In this document: piece by piece, positions 16,630 through 26,299 of the stretch
Numbering within the stretch: position 1 is the first letter of the stretch
Layout of the letters: every line of letters begins with the position of its first letter
Source: Larkinella knui
GTDB taxonomy: Bacteria > Bacteroidota > Bacteroidia > Cytophagales > Spirosomataceae
Assembly (NCBI RefSeq): GCF_003858645.1
Contig: NZ_RQJP01000001.1
Location: 434,001 to 498,000 of the forward strand
Reading direction: 5' to 3'
DNA: 64,000 nt
Program-made: the position numbers and the translations under genes
The notes under the pieces: model-generated
Told to the model about the DNA's origin: nothing
The model's input: the letters and a program-made list of their open reading frames with translations, nothing else
Database searches by the model: none

Positions 16630-19600
16630 TTAAAAAGTTAAGTTAAGCTTGAACCCGACCGGCATCACCCAGGGCATCACGTTGTAGCGTTCGATACCTT
16701 GTTTGAACTGCGTACCGGCCTGCGCTCCGGCCTGTGGCTGGAAAGCCATTTCGGGATCGATACCGATTTTGGCGGCCGTCCACAGAATGATGTTCCGGCT
16801 GTAGACACCGATTTGCGCATTCTGGATACCCATTCGTTTGGTGAACGTTGCGGGCAGATCATACGCCAGCGATACTTCTCTCAGCTTGATAAACGACGCA
16901 TCGAACAAAGCCGCCCGCGTAAAGTCCCAGGGATAGTTGTCGCCATACGGAATGATTTTCGTGCCCGTACCGCCCAGGTTTTCTTTGTAACCGGTAACCT
17001 TTCCTTCGGCATCATACGTAGCGATAACGCCGGGGTTAAACACGCCGTAAGGGTAGGTGTTGCCACCGTATTCGAAAGGGAAACCGCCGTATTCGGCCGT
17101 TGGGCCACCGACAATCGGGAAGTGATTGCCCGTAACTTTGATGTATTTATCAGGATCAGATTTCAGCATGTTGGCCAGGGCATCACCCGACAAACCGTTC
17201 GGATTGATCAGTTGATCCAGGAAACGCTGCGATCTCAGGTCCGATTCGCTGTAGCGGTAGGTTTGCGAAACAAAATCACCGCCGTTCCGCCAGTCGAACG
17301 TCATGTTCAGGTGGAAGCCCCGGTACGACAGGGACGTCTGCAGACCAAGGATGAAATTGGGGTTGAAATTCCCGATCTTATTGCGCGCATTGCTGGCACT
17401 AACCGATTGCCATGAGCCGTCGCTGTCCAGAATCGGATAGCCGTAATAGGGCGAGCTTTGGTCGGTTACCGTAACGATTTGCGAATCGTAAATATCCCCT
17501 ATTTTTTCGCCCACGTACGTCCAGGCACCGCCTTTGGCATCCGTCCACAAGGTGTAGAAATCCAGGCCCGGCGACAGTTCCTTGATGGTCGTTACGTTCC
17601 GGCTCAGGTTGGCGTTGAGGTCCAGTCTCCAGCCGTTTTTCTCGAGTGGCGTACCACCCACGTTGAATTCAAAGCCTTTGCTGACCAGCAAACCGGCGTT
17701 GATGTTTTTGGAGGTGAAGCCCGATGAAGGGGGTAGTTTGGTCGGGATGATCTGGTTACGGTTTTCCATCACGTAATACGACCCGGAGACCCGCAGACGA
17801 TTGCGGAACATCGCCAGGTCAGCCCCGACTTCGTAGGATGTTGCCAGTTCGGGTTTCAAATCCTTCAGAAGGTTCGAACCGGGTTTGAACAGACGGGTCA
17901 GTCCGTCCCAGGATTCATAGCTTCCCAGCGTGCTGATCAAGTTATAAGGACTCGTATCGTTACCCGAACGGGCCACATTACCCCGGATTTTCAACAGGTT
18001 GATGTGGTTGGAAATCGGGATCATTTCATTCAGCAGCACACTGAGCGAAACGGCCGGATAGAAATAAGACCGGGCGTTTTCCGGTAACGTACTCGACCAG
18101 TCATTCCGGGCCGACGCGTCAAGGAAAATCATGTCTTTGTAACCCAGCGTACCCAGTGCATACAAGCTGTTGACACCCTTCTGATTCCAGCTGCTTTCGT
18201 ATTGGATGTTGGCCGTGGCGATGTTCTGCAACGTAAACAAACCGGGAATCACCAGACCGGTTCCGGATTTGCTGCCGTTATACACATCGGTGTATTTCTG
18301 ATACCGCAAGTTGCCACCACCGGAAACCGATACACTGAAATCCTTGATGTCTTTCTTGTAGGTCAACAAAAAATCGGCATTGCGTTCGTAGCGTCCCAGG
18401 TTCCGAATTCCGTAAAAGCCGCGGGGTTCACCGGTATAGCTGTTGGCCATGGTGGTCGTGCGGTCTTCCTGATACGTATCCAGTGCATACCGGGCCATGA
18501 AGCTCAGGTCTTTGGTGATCTGCCAGTCGGCTTTCAGGTTTCCGAAAAGACGGTCACGGGTGAAAGCATTGTTGACTTCGTTGGCGATAAAGTACGGGTT
18601 GTTATAATTGCCGATGGCCTGTGAATTTTGCTGCAAACCTTCTTTGCCCGGCACCCAGTAGTTCTTCAGTTCATTGATGTCGATGTGCGGAGATACCGCA
18701 TACGCCCACTGCAACGGGTTCGTACCGCGTTCGCCGGCGGGGCGGTTGTTGGAATTGTTGCGGCTAAAGTCGAGGTTCGTGCTCACCCGCAATTTATTAC
18801 TCAGTTTGACCGACGAGCTCAGGTTCAGCGTATTTCTGAACAAATCCGAGTTGGGGATGATTCCCCGGTTGGTCATGTTCGAATACGATAACCGGTACGT
18901 AACCAGGTCATTGCTGTTCGAAATTGACACCCCGTTGGTGGTCGTGATACCGGTTCTGACAAAATCCCGGACGTTGTTGGGGTGCGAAACCAGATCGGTC
19001 GGAATCTGTTTGCCGCTGGCATCCCGCGGGCTATTCCACTGAATGGCTTTGTAGCCCTTGTCCAGTTCCGGACCGACACCGCCGGCCGATTTTTCATCGA
19101 TCATCAGGATTCCACCCGGATACGGGTTCTTGTCGGGCGTAAAGGGCAGAATTCCCGTGGCAAATTTGGAGTGCATGTCCAGAAACTTATACGGGCGGTC
19201 AAAAACCGTATTGGAGTTGATATTGACCGTCATCTTCTTGGCCGAGCCTCCGCTTTTGGTCGTAATCAGCACCACCCCATTGCCCGCGCGTGAACCATAC
19301 AGAGCCGCAGCACTGGGACCTTTCAGGATGGAAATGCTTTCGACATCGTCGGGGTTGATGCTGGAAATGGCGTTACCGTAATCCACCCGGTTGTCGCTAC
19401 CGGCCTGACTGACGTTGTTGAGCGTATTGGCGATGGGCACACCGTCCACCACAAACAGTGGCTGGTTGTCGTTGCTCAGGGATTTGGCACCGCGGATCAC
19501 CATACTCACCGACGAGCCCGTTCCGCCGGTCTGGCTGATGGTCACCCCGGCCACTTTACCGGCCATGGAGGTCAGTACGTTTTCAGGAGCGATCCGGCTT

Positions 19601-20307
19601 ACTTCCTTTCCTTCCACTTCGCCAACGGCATACCCCAGTGACCGTTTTTCGCGTTTGATACCGAGGGCCGTAACAACGGCTTCCTGTAAGGTTTCCGCGC
19701 TTTCTTCCATCGAAAGGTCAACCGTGTTCCGGCTGCCAACGGCAACTTCCTGGCTCACAAAACCGATGTAGGAAAAAACCAGTACGGGATTCGTACCGCT
19801 GATGTCGATGGTATACCGGCCATTGCCGTCGGTGTTGGAACCCGTCTGGGTGCCCTTCAGGACAATGTTGACACCCGGCAGGCCCGAACCATCCTTGCTC
19901 GAGGTAACGCGGCCACTCACCTTGCGGGTTTGTTTGGCATCGTTTGATTCGGCCGCACCGGTTTTTTTCCGGATAACGATGTTCTTATTAATCGCCTTGA
20001 ATTCCAGCGTCGACTGCTGCGAAATGCTGGCTAGAATGCTTTGTAGATTTGTTCCATTTTCAATTTTAACACGCTTTTCCAGATCGCTTTTTAAATTATC
20101 CTCGTAAAGAAAAACATAACCGGTCGTTTTGGTGATCTTTTCGATGATTCGACTGATCGATCCTTCTTCCCGGACCAGGGTTATTTTGACGTTTTCCAAA
20201 TCGGTTTCGGGTCGATCAGCCCAAGCTGCCGGGAGGCACAATCCCGTTAGCAATGCTACTGTACACAAATGCCTTAGCATTCGTGGAATAATAGAGTTCG
20301 AGTTCAT
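16630..20307 (-). CDS. SusC/RagA TonB-linked outer-membrane transducer-transporter with N-terminal STN domain
   Basis: I take the ATG at 20305-20307 because it gives a proper signal peptide (LTGLCLPAAWA); the frame is open 15 codons further upstream. The 1225-residue protein has an STN (secretin/TonB short N-terminal) domain at about 32-105, a carboxypeptidase-regulatory-like domain at about 125-205, the plug with TALGIKREKRSLGYAV and ILKGPSAAALYGSRAGNGVV, and the barrel ending in aromatic PVGFKLNLTF. In the FecA paradigm the STN domain contacts the periplasmic part of the FecR anti-sigma factor, encoded 129 bases upstream, and reports ligand binding. It therefore both imports the substrate and senses it. 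It is very similar to the SusC at 11445 apart from the added STN domain. Confidence 0.95.
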   Translation of the reverse strand: MNSNSIIPRMLRHLCTVALLTGLCLPAAWADRPETDLENVKITLVREEGSISRIIEKITKTTGYVFLYEDNLKSDLEKRVKIENGTNLQSILASISQQSTLEFKAINKNIVIRKKTGAAESNDAKQTRKVSGRVTSSKDGSGLPGVNIVLKGTQTGSNTDGNGRYTIDISGTNPVLVFSYIGFVSQEVAVGSRNTVDLSMEESAETLQEAVVTALGIKREKRSLGYAVGEVEGKEVSRIAPENVLTSMAGKVAGVTISQTGGTGSSVSMVIRGAKSLSNDNQPLFVVDGVPIANTLNNVSQAGSDNRVDYGNAISSINPDDVESISILKGPSAAALYGSRAGNGVVLITTKSGGSAKKMTVNINSNTVFDRPYKFLDMHSKFATGILPFTPDKNPYPGGILMIDEKSAGGVGPELDKGYKAIQWNSPRDASGKQIPTDLVSHPNNVRDFVRTGITTTNGVSISNSNDLVTYRLSYSNMTNRGIIPNSDLFRNTLNLSSSVKLSNKLRVSTNLDFSRNNSNNRPAGERGTNPLQWAYAVSPHIDINELKNYWVPGKEGLQQNSQAIGNYNNPYFIANEVNNAFTRDRLFGNLKADWQITKDLSFMARYALDTYQEDRTTTMANSYTGEPRGFYGIRNLGRYERNADFLLTYKKDIKDFSVSVSGGGNLRYQKYTDVYNGSKSGTGLVIPGLFTLQNIATANIQYESSWNQKGVNSLYALGTLGYKDMIFLDASARNDWSSTLPENARSYFYPAVSLSVLLNEMIPISNHINLLKIRGNVARSGNDTSPYNLISTLGSYESWDGLTRLFKPGSNLLKDLKPELATSYEVGADLAMFRNRLRVSGSYYVMENRNQIIPTKLPPSSGFTSKNINAGLLVSKGFEFNVGGTPLEKNGWRLDLNANLSRNVTTIKELSPGLDFYTLWTDAKGGAWTYVGEKIGDIYDSQIVTVTDQSSPYYGYPILDSDGSWQSVSASNARNKIGNFNPNFILGLQTSLSYRGFHLNMTFDWRNGGDFVSQTYRYSESDLRSQRFLDQLINPNGLSGDALANMLKSDPDKYIKVTGNHFPIVGGPTAEYGGFPFEYGGNTYPYGVFNPGVIATYDAEGKVTGYKENLGGTGTKIIPYGDNYPWDFTRAALFDASFIKLREVSLAYDLPATFTKRMGIQNAQIGVYSRNIILWTAAKIGIDPEMAFQPQAGAQAGTQFKQGIERYNVMPWVMPVGFKLNLTF

Positions 20308-20436
20308 AGATGTATTGATTAGGTAGTGATAATCCAGAAGATAAAAATGCATTTAATTTTATCCTTTAAGTCGCTTGCGGGGTCAAATTAAGAGGTGTTT
20401 TCCGTCATTTTCATCTTTTCTCTTTTTAAGATATTG

Positions 20437-21483
20437 TTAATTTCTGATCACAACCGTTCTGCCGTTTATTTCATACTGAGCATCAATGGCATACGTAATT
20501 GATTCCAGCATGGAAGTAAGACTTTCATTGAAATGAACACCGGTAAAAGACGTGTTGTAAAGGGCCTTATTTTCAATAATTATATCGACATCGTACCACT
20601 TTTCAATGGCCCGTTCGACACTGAGCATGGGCGTATTATTAAATTGGAGCGAACCGTTCACCCAGCTGCTTTCCTGAGCCGCATTTACATCGGTAATCTT
20701 AAACTCTCCTGAGGCTTTGTTATAGATAAGTTTTTGGTCTTTTATAAGAATAATTGGAGTCGATGAATTGGAATTTAAATTAACACTAACCCGGCCCGAC
20801 CGTACCGTTATTTCGACTTCATTTTCGTCGTTATAATTCTTTACGTTAAAAGATGTTCCGAGTACTTTTATCTTTAAATCGCCGGCCGAAATAACGAACG
20901 GTTTTGATTCATCCCGTTCCACATTAAAAAAGGCTTCACCCTGTAGATATACCGTTCGTACGGTGTGATCAAAGGCTTTGGGAAAACGTAATTTGGTGTC
21001 CGAATTTAACTTGACCAGACTGCCGTCGCTCAGTCGTAAATTTTTGCGTTTTCCGCGCGGCACCGTTTCTTCCTTGGTATGAGGACTTGCGGTAGAGGCT
21101 GCTTTGGTGGTTCGATTCAGGGCCGTCAGGGGATAGGACTTGCTGGCAGAAACGAAATAATACAGGGTTCCCAGACTGAAAAGCAGCGCGATAAAGGCCG
21201 CTATTCCTTTATAATCGGTATAAAACTTTTGAACGGGTAACCGGGTCGTGGTTCGCTTTGCCTGGGCACCTTGATTGTCACGATCCGGGTTGATGGTCAG
21301 TTCGGGTTTGGAAGCAGGATTTTCTTCTTCAATCAGGGCATTAAAATAGTTTTCGAGAACCGATGAATAAGGCTCCAGCATCTCATCTTTCCCCAATCCT
21401 TCCAGTAATTCATCCAGTTCTTTCTCCGTCAGCGTATTGCTGATGAGCTTATTAATTAAATATTCGGCGCGAGACCGTACCAT
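20437..21483 (-). CDS. FecR-family anti-sigma factor with DUF4974 C-terminal domain
   Basis: A 348-residue single-pass inner-membrane protein: a cytoplasmic sigma-binding N-terminal part (1-91), one membrane span at about 92-112 (KGIAAFIALLFSLGTLYYFV), a periplasmic FecR domain (VPRGKRKNLRLSDGSLVKLN, LQGEAFFNVERDESKPFVI, VKVLGTSFNVKNY-like block) and a C-terminal STN-like DUF4974 domain (FNNTPMLSVERAIEKWYDVD, VHFNESLTSMLESITYAI). It should hold the ECF sigma factor inactive until the STN-bearing SusC signals ligand import. The gene lies 181 bases after the sigma gene and 129 bases before SusC, all in one direction. Confidence 0.94.
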   Translation of the reverse strand: MVRSRAEYLINKLISNTLTEKELDELLEGLGKDEMLEPYSSVLENYFNALIEEENPASKPELTINPDRDNQGAQAKRTTTRLPVQKFYTDYKGIAAFIALLFSLGTLYYFVSASKSYPLTALNRTTKAASTASPHTKEETVPRGKRKNLRLSDGSLVKLNSDTKLRFPKAFDHTVRTVYLQGEAFFNVERDESKPFVISAGDLKIKVLGTSFNVKNYNDENEVEITVRSGRVSVNLNSNSSTPIILIKDQKLIYNKASGEFKITDVNAAQESSWVNGSLQFNNTPMLSVERAIEKWYDVDIIIENKALYNTSFTGVHFNESLTSMLESITYAIDAQYEINGRTVVIRN

Positions 21484-21664
21484 TCCCGTCGTAGTTTGGT
21501 AAGTTGTCTATAATACTGTGCCGATGCTGTAAAAGACTATTGCTCAGAGAAATATTTTTGATGAGAGCCCGGTATGATTGGGTTTTTGTAGCAGCAAAAA
21601 ACCACTCGAACCGGTGTGTCGAATGGTTTTCCGTACCCAAAGTCGGGGAAGTGGATAGTCGTAC

Positions 21665-22204
21665 TCAAAGAGCGGCCATGTCGACCTTCTCCCGCAGAAA
21701 CTGCTTGGCCTTGACCAACTGATTCTTGACGGTATTTTTTGAAATCATCAGCATTTCGGCAATCTCCTGATACGATTTTCCTTCTTCAATATTGAGAAAT
21801 AGAATTTGTTTCCGTTTTTCCGACAGAAGATTTACCGCTCTGTAGAGAATCTGAAACTTCATTTCCTTGTCTTCCAATTCTTCATCGCGGAGGGCGGTCA
21901 TTTTCTCCAGGTATTGCTGCTTCAACTGGTTGTTTTTTTCCACCTTTTTCAGATGGTCGAAGGCCATATTGCGTAAGCAGGTAAATAAATAGGAGGTAAA
22001 ATTAAGGGCAGGGTTAATTTGCGATCGGCGATCCCAGATTTTAATAAATACTTCATGGATCATGTTTTCTGCCTCTTCTTCGTCTTTGAGGAGGGTAATG
22101 CAGAACTTAAGGGCCGGTGTCCGGTAGTACTTATATAGCTCCGCGAATGCAGCCTGATCGCCCTGGATCACTTTGCGGAGAATACGTTCGTTAAGACAAT
22201 CCAT
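21665..22204 (-). CDS. ECF-family RNA polymerase sigma factor (FecI-like)
   Basis: A 179-residue sigma factor with region 2 (LYKYYRTPALKFCITLLKDE, IHEVFIKIWDRR, FTSYLFTCLRNMAFDHLKK) and region 4 (LSEKRKQILFLNIEEGKSYQ, then EIAEMLMISKNTVKNQLVKA). It has no region 3, as usual for ECF factors, and no extra C-terminal domain. It is the Bacteroidota type that is paired with FecR/SusC modules. It should direct transcription of the two SusC/SusD pairs and the enzymes downstream when released by the FecR protein at 20437. The start is ATG at 22202-22204. Confidence 0.95.
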   Translation of the reverse strand: MDCLNERILRKVIQGDQAAFAELYKYYRTPALKFCITLLKDEEEAENMIHEVFIKIWDRRSQINPALNFTSYLFTCLRNMAFDHLKKVEKNNQLKQQYLEKMTALRDEELEDKEMKFQILYRAVNLLSEKRKQILFLNIEEGKSYQEIAEMLMISKNTVKNQLVKAKQFLREKVDMAAL

Positions 22205-22385
22205 TGTAGTGGGTGATTAGGAATCGTTAAAATTACGGGCGGTTGGGTACTGATACACTTCAACGGTATGGACTGACCAGGCTAATGGCCTGTTGGTAAG
22301 CTAAAATAGACGATTTTATTTTAAAAATGCGTCGCAAAATGCGTAAATCTACCCTCAATTTGCGCAATGTGTTTATTCGGTGATA

Positions 22386-23780
22386 TTATTGGCTTTTTCG
22401 GGCTTTGTATTCTTTGTACTTCCGGTTATATTCTTCCAACTGTTCGGGCTTAAAGCGTTTCAGATACTCGGCTGGTAAGTCGAGCCGCTCGGCTTTGAGG
22501 GCGGGCGACCGATCGGTAAGCTGGTTCTGACCTTTGGCGTTTTTGGTGAGTTCAAAGGAGTCGTATACATCGCCCGTTACCGTAAACGACTGGTAAGAAA
22601 GTTTCCCGCCGTCGATGGAAACAATCTGGTAGAGTTGCGTATTGGAAGCCGCCCGATCCATCCAGTCCTGCAAACCGATGTCATACATTTTGGGTCCGCT
22701 CACCGAAACAACGTAAACCGGTCCATCGGGGTATTTGCGGCTTTTGCCCAACGGCATGTTCAGCCCGCGGCCGTACGTATGATCGTGGCCCTGCAAAACC
22801 AGATCGACACCGTACTTTTTATAGATAGGCTCCATTTTGGCGCGCCATTCCGGATTGTCGCGGCCACTTTTGGTCGAATAAATCGGGTGGTGATGCGTCA
22901 CGATCGTCCAGCGGTTGGGGTTTGAGCTTAAAACCTTCACCAGCCAGTCGGCCTGCTGATCCAGAACCGTGGAGTCGAGCAAAGCCGCCTGCGAATCGAG
23001 CATGACAAACCGGGTGCCCTGGTAATCGAGGTAATAGGCGGTTTCCCGGAGTTTCTCGGGGCCATTTTCGGGCAGGACAAACGACGGTCGCCAGTGCCGC
23101 GAAACCTTCCGCTGGTCGTCGTCATCCTTAAAATATTCGTGATTGCCGGGTGTCGCCAGTGTAGGCACCATGCCGTTGATCCAGCCCCCGGCTTCGAACC
23201 ACTCGCCCCACTGCCAGTCGGCGTTGGAGGTCGTAATGAGGTCGCCCGCGTGAATCATCAAAGCCGCTTTGGGCATCGTGGAATAAGCCCCGCGAATGGC
23301 CCGCGACCACAAGGAACGGATGTCATTTTGCGCATCCCCGAAATAGATGAATGAAAACGGAACCGGGCCCGTGCTGGCGGTTGTGAATTGAAACCATTCC
23401 GTCCACTCCGTTCCGTTGCCAACGCGGTAGTTGTATTTCGTCGCCGGTTTCAGCCCTTTAAAATGAACCGTGTGGTACGATTTCGTCGTTCCGTCCAGCC
23501 TGATCTGCTGGGTAGTTGCGGCAACGGTCGTGGCTTTCGTGGCGACTTCGGGAGAAGGATCGGCTTCGGCAATGGCACCGACGGCATTGGTAACCGTCGA
23601 GTCGGTGCGCCAGTTGACCGACTGTGAAGTGGCCGGACTTTCCTGCCAGCCCAAAGTCAGCCGGTCCGGATACGCCGATGGTAAATAAGGTTTATGTTCC
23701 TGTGCGTGTGACAGATGGGAGCCTGGAATACACAATAGAAAAGAAGCAGAAAGAAGTATAACCGGTAGACGGAATTTCAT
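22386..23780 (-). CDS. exported purple-acid-phosphatase-like metallophosphatase
   Basis: A 464-residue protein with a signal peptide (cleavage near SHAQ, residue 26). A fibronectin-like N-terminal domain (LTLGWQESPATSQSVNWRT, LKPATKYNYRVGNG) precedes the catalytic domain with motifs YFGDAQ, HAGDLITT, PGNHEYF, THHHPIYS and GHDHTYGRG, the complete dimetal ligand set of purple acid phosphatases. Length and architecture are typical of bacterial PAPs. The positively charged C-terminal tail (residues about 445-464) is unusual. It is upstream of the sigma-factor gene on the same strand and divergent from the propeller protein at 23945. It likely releases phosphate from organic esters at or outside the outer membrane. 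Confidence 0.92.
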   Translation of the reverse strand: MKFRLPVILLSASFLLCIPGSHLSHAQEHKPYLPSAYPDRLTLGWQESPATSQSVNWRTDSTVTNAVGAIAEADPSPEVATKATTVAATTQQIRLDGTTKSYHTVHFKGLKPATKYNYRVGNGTEWTEWFQFTTASTGPVPFSFIYFGDAQNDIRSLWSRAIRGAYSTMPKAALMIHAGDLITTSNADWQWGEWFEAGGWINGMVPTLATPGNHEYFKDDDDQRKVSRHWRPSFVLPENGPEKLRETAYYLDYQGTRFVMLDSQAALLDSTVLDQQADWLVKVLSSNPNRWTIVTHHHPIYSTKSGRDNPEWRAKMEPIYKKYGVDLVLQGHDHTYGRGLNMPLGKSRKYPDGPVYVVSVSGPKMYDIGLQDWMDRAASNTQLYQIVSIDGGKLSYQSFTVTGDVYDSFELTKNAKGQNQLTDRSPALKAERLDLPAEYLKRFKPEQLEEYNRKYKEYKARKSQ

Positions 23781-23944
23781 AGAGAGACAATTTTACCTAT
23801 GGAAATACTGGCAAAGGTGTCAAAAGGACTATTACCGCTACATTAAACTTTTCGTTTTCGGAAAACCCGAAATTTGCTCCTCCTGCCCGATAGCCCGGAA
23901 TTCCGATTGCGGAGTATACTACATCAGAATGCGTTCCGGCTGGT

Positions 23945-26194
23945 ATGAACAAAAAGCGAAGTCTTTCTTTCATTTCTTTCTATCTGCTCATTGCCCTGTT
24001 CTGGTCTTGTAAACCGGGTGGGAAAGGGGCGGAAGAGCGCGCGCTTTATCAGGATTCGGCCTTCTGGCAGGAATTTCACGAAGCGTATCCGATCAGCACC
24101 AATCCGGACGAAAACCAGGCGCGGAGCATCACGGTCGATCATCAATCCACGGTTTGGGTGGCCACGGCGGGCGGTGTTTTCAGGAAAGCTGCCGGCCAGA
24201 GCAACTGGGTAAGCATCCTGCCGGAAGCCGACCAGGGCCCGGCTTTTGCCGTGGCATCCGACGGAGAATCTGCCGTCTGGATGGGGACCTGGAACGGGGT
24301 TTTCCGGTTTAAAGACAACAAGCTGGAACGAATGACCGGGCCAACCGCACCCATTTCCGCGATCTGTGTTGCCAGCGAGGGCGTTTATGCACTCGGTCCC
24401 AATGGCGTCTGGCTGCATACCGCTTCGGGCTGGGAACCCAAAAAATACCCGCTGGCGCGTTCGGTTCGGGATGTGATTTCGGATCGTCAGGGCGGTATCT
24501 GGGTGGCTACGGATGTTGGCTTGTATCATAGCCGGGCGGATTCGACCGAGCATATCTACAAAACCGATCACCTGATCAGCGCCTATATCAAAGGAATCGC
24601 GTTCGATGCCGACCGGAATTTATGGGCGGGCGGGTTGGGTGGCGTCACCGTCCTGAATCAGCATCAAAAAGAAAAAACGCTCCGGCCGGAAAACGGAATA
24701 CCGTCTAATTTCGTCACCTGCGTCAAACTGGCGCCCGATAGTTCCATGTGGGTGGGGTCGGAGGTCGGAATCGTTCGGTACCGCCCGGATGGTAGCCATT
24801 CGCTCCGCTTTAGCCGTCGCTGGTTACTCGACGATCACGTCAATGCCATGGCGTTCGATTCGGAAGGAACCGCCTGGATTGCGACGCCCCAGGGCGTTAG
24901 TGCGATCAGAAAGCGGAAGATGACGCTGGCGCAGAAAAACGATTATTTCTACGATGTGCTCATGAAACGCCACATCCGCGAACCGTGGATTGCGGGTCAG
25001 TGCAAATTGCTGACGCCCGGCGACGTAACGACCTGGGCACCCGATGACGACGACAACGACGGCGAATACACCGGCAATTACCTGGCGATGGAATGCTTCC
25101 GGTATGCGGCAACCAAAAAGCCGGATGCCCGGCAAAAAGCCGCCAAAGCCTTCCGGTTTTTGAAACTATTGCAGGAAGTAACCGGCACCGACGGTTTTTT
25201 TGCCCGCACCATCGTCCCCGCCAGCTGGACGGCGGTCGACGATGGAAACCGCACCTTTACCGCGCGGGAACGGGCCGACGAACTGGTGAAAGAACCGCGT
25301 TTTAAACCGGTCGAGATCCGCTGGCGAAAATCAAAAGACGGGAAATGGCTCTGGAAAGGCGACACGAGCAGTGATGAACTGTGCGGCCACATGATTGGCT
25401 ATTATCTCTACTACGAACTGGTGGCCGATGAAGCCGAAAAAACCGTTGTCCGTCAGCACATTGCCCGGCTTGTGGATTACCTGATGAAACACCAGTACAA
25501 TTTGGTGGATGTCGATGGCAAGCCGACGCGATGGGCGGTTTGGTCGCCGGAGCAACTCAATCACGATCCGGAATGGACGCCCGACCGCAGCCAGAATTCG
25601 ATGGAACTGCTGTCGTTTCTGAAACTGGCCTACCACGTAACGGGTCAGGCTAAGTACGAAAAAGAATACCGGCGGCTGATCGATCAGGCGCATTACCTCG
25701 ACAACATGGGGCAGATTGCGAACCAGAACCCGGCCTGGTTTATCTATTTCGACGTCATGTTGCAGGCTTACGTCTACCCGATTCTGATCCGGTGCGAGAA
25801 AGATCCCAAGCTGCGGGCGGTGTACGAAAACCACATGGACGCGTGGATGGAACGACGCCGGGGCGACCGCAATCCGCTGGTCAATTTCTTTTACTGTTAC
25901 GCCCGAAACACGAAAACCGACCTGACCGCATCGGTGGATTTTCTGGTCGACACGCCCCTGGATCTGGTCAACTGGACTGTCGATCATACGAAGCGGGAAG
26001 ATGTTCACATCGCGCGAAGCCCGGTTCTGGATGAATTACAAATCAACGAATTGCCACCCGCCAGCATCCGGACGGTGGTGCGGTGGGACAAAAATCCGTG
26101 GGCAGCCATCAACGGCGACCCCGGCATCGAGCGCGAACCGGTTTTCTGGTTGCTGCCCTATTGGATGGGGCGGTATTTGCAAATGATTGAATGA
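23945..26194 (+). CDS. exported beta-propeller plus all-alpha domain protein, paralog 1 of 3
   Basis: A 749-residue protein with a signal sequence ending in FWSC, probably a lipoprotein although the lipobox is not ideal. Residues about 60-330 contain repeats of the two-component-regulator propeller type (TVWVATAGGVFR, AVWMGTWNGVFRF, GIWVATDVGLYH, MWVGSEVGIVRY, TAWIATPQGVSAI). The remainder is predominantly helical, resembling an alpha/alpha-barrel glycosidase or lyase fold: acidic DDDDNDGEYTGNYLAMECFR, TSSDELCGH, YNLVDVDGKPTRWAVW, and the C-terminal LLPYWMGRYL shared with its two paralogs. No histidine-kinase domain is present, so it is not a two-component sensor. It may be a polysaccharide-modifying enzyme or binding protein; I do not recognise the family. 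Confidence 0.8.
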   Translation: MNKKRSLSFISFYLLIALFWSCKPGGKGAEERALYQDSAFWQEFHEAYPISTNPDENQARSITVDHQSTVWVATAGGVFRKAAGQSNWVSILPEADQGPAFAVASDGESAVWMGTWNGVFRFKDNKLERMTGPTAPISAICVASEGVYALGPNGVWLHTASGWEPKKYPLARSVRDVISDRQGGIWVATDVGLYHSRADSTEHIYKTDHLISAYIKGIAFDADRNLWAGGLGGVTVLNQHQKEKTLRPENGIPSNFVTCVKLAPDSSMWVGSEVGIVRYRPDGSHSLRFSRRWLLDDHVNAMAFDSEGTAWIATPQGVSAIRKRKMTLAQKNDYFYDVLMKRHIREPWIAGQCKLLTPGDVTTWAPDDDDNDGEYTGNYLAMECFRYAATKKPDARQKAAKAFRFLKLLQEVTGTDGFFARTIVPASWTAVDDGNRTFTARERADELVKEPRFKPVEIRWRKSKDGKWLWKGDTSSDELCGHMIGYYLYYELVADEAEKTVVRQHIARLVDYLMKHQYNLVDVDGKPTRWAVWSPEQLNHDPEWTPDRSQNSMELLSFLKLAYHVTGQAKYEKEYRRLIDQAHYLDNMGQIANQNPAWFIYFDVMLQAYVYPILIRCEKDPKLRAVYENHMDAWMERRRGDRNPLVNFFYCYARNTKTDLTASVDFLVDTPLDLVNWTVDHTKREDVHIARSPVLDELQINELPPASIRTVVRWDKNPWAAINGDPGIEREPVFWLLPYWMGRYLQMIE

Positions 26195-26203
26195 GTTACT
26201 ACG

Positions 26204-26277
26204 CAGAGTTGATCAGAGAATATCAGGGCTACACAGGGAAAACTTGGATTACCTCTGATATTCTCTGATTAACTCTG
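26204..26277. repeat. near-perfect 23-bp inverted repeat, ctctgat/aactctg family
   Basis: Arms at 26204-26226 and 26255-26277 match with one mismatch. The right arm and its flank are almost identical (28 of 30 bases) to the left arm of the element at 57281-57362, 31 kb away, which marks this as a dispersed repeat. It lies between paralog 1 and the deacetylase gene. Confidence 0.75.
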
Positions 26278-26299
26278 TGAAACAGTAAATTTTAATTAT

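Noticed and set aside
23945-26194. Hybrid two-component sensor
   Set aside because: The propeller repeats resemble those of hybrid sensors, but no membrane-spanning Y_Y_Y/kinase/receiver portion follows; the C-terminal half is a different, helical domain.
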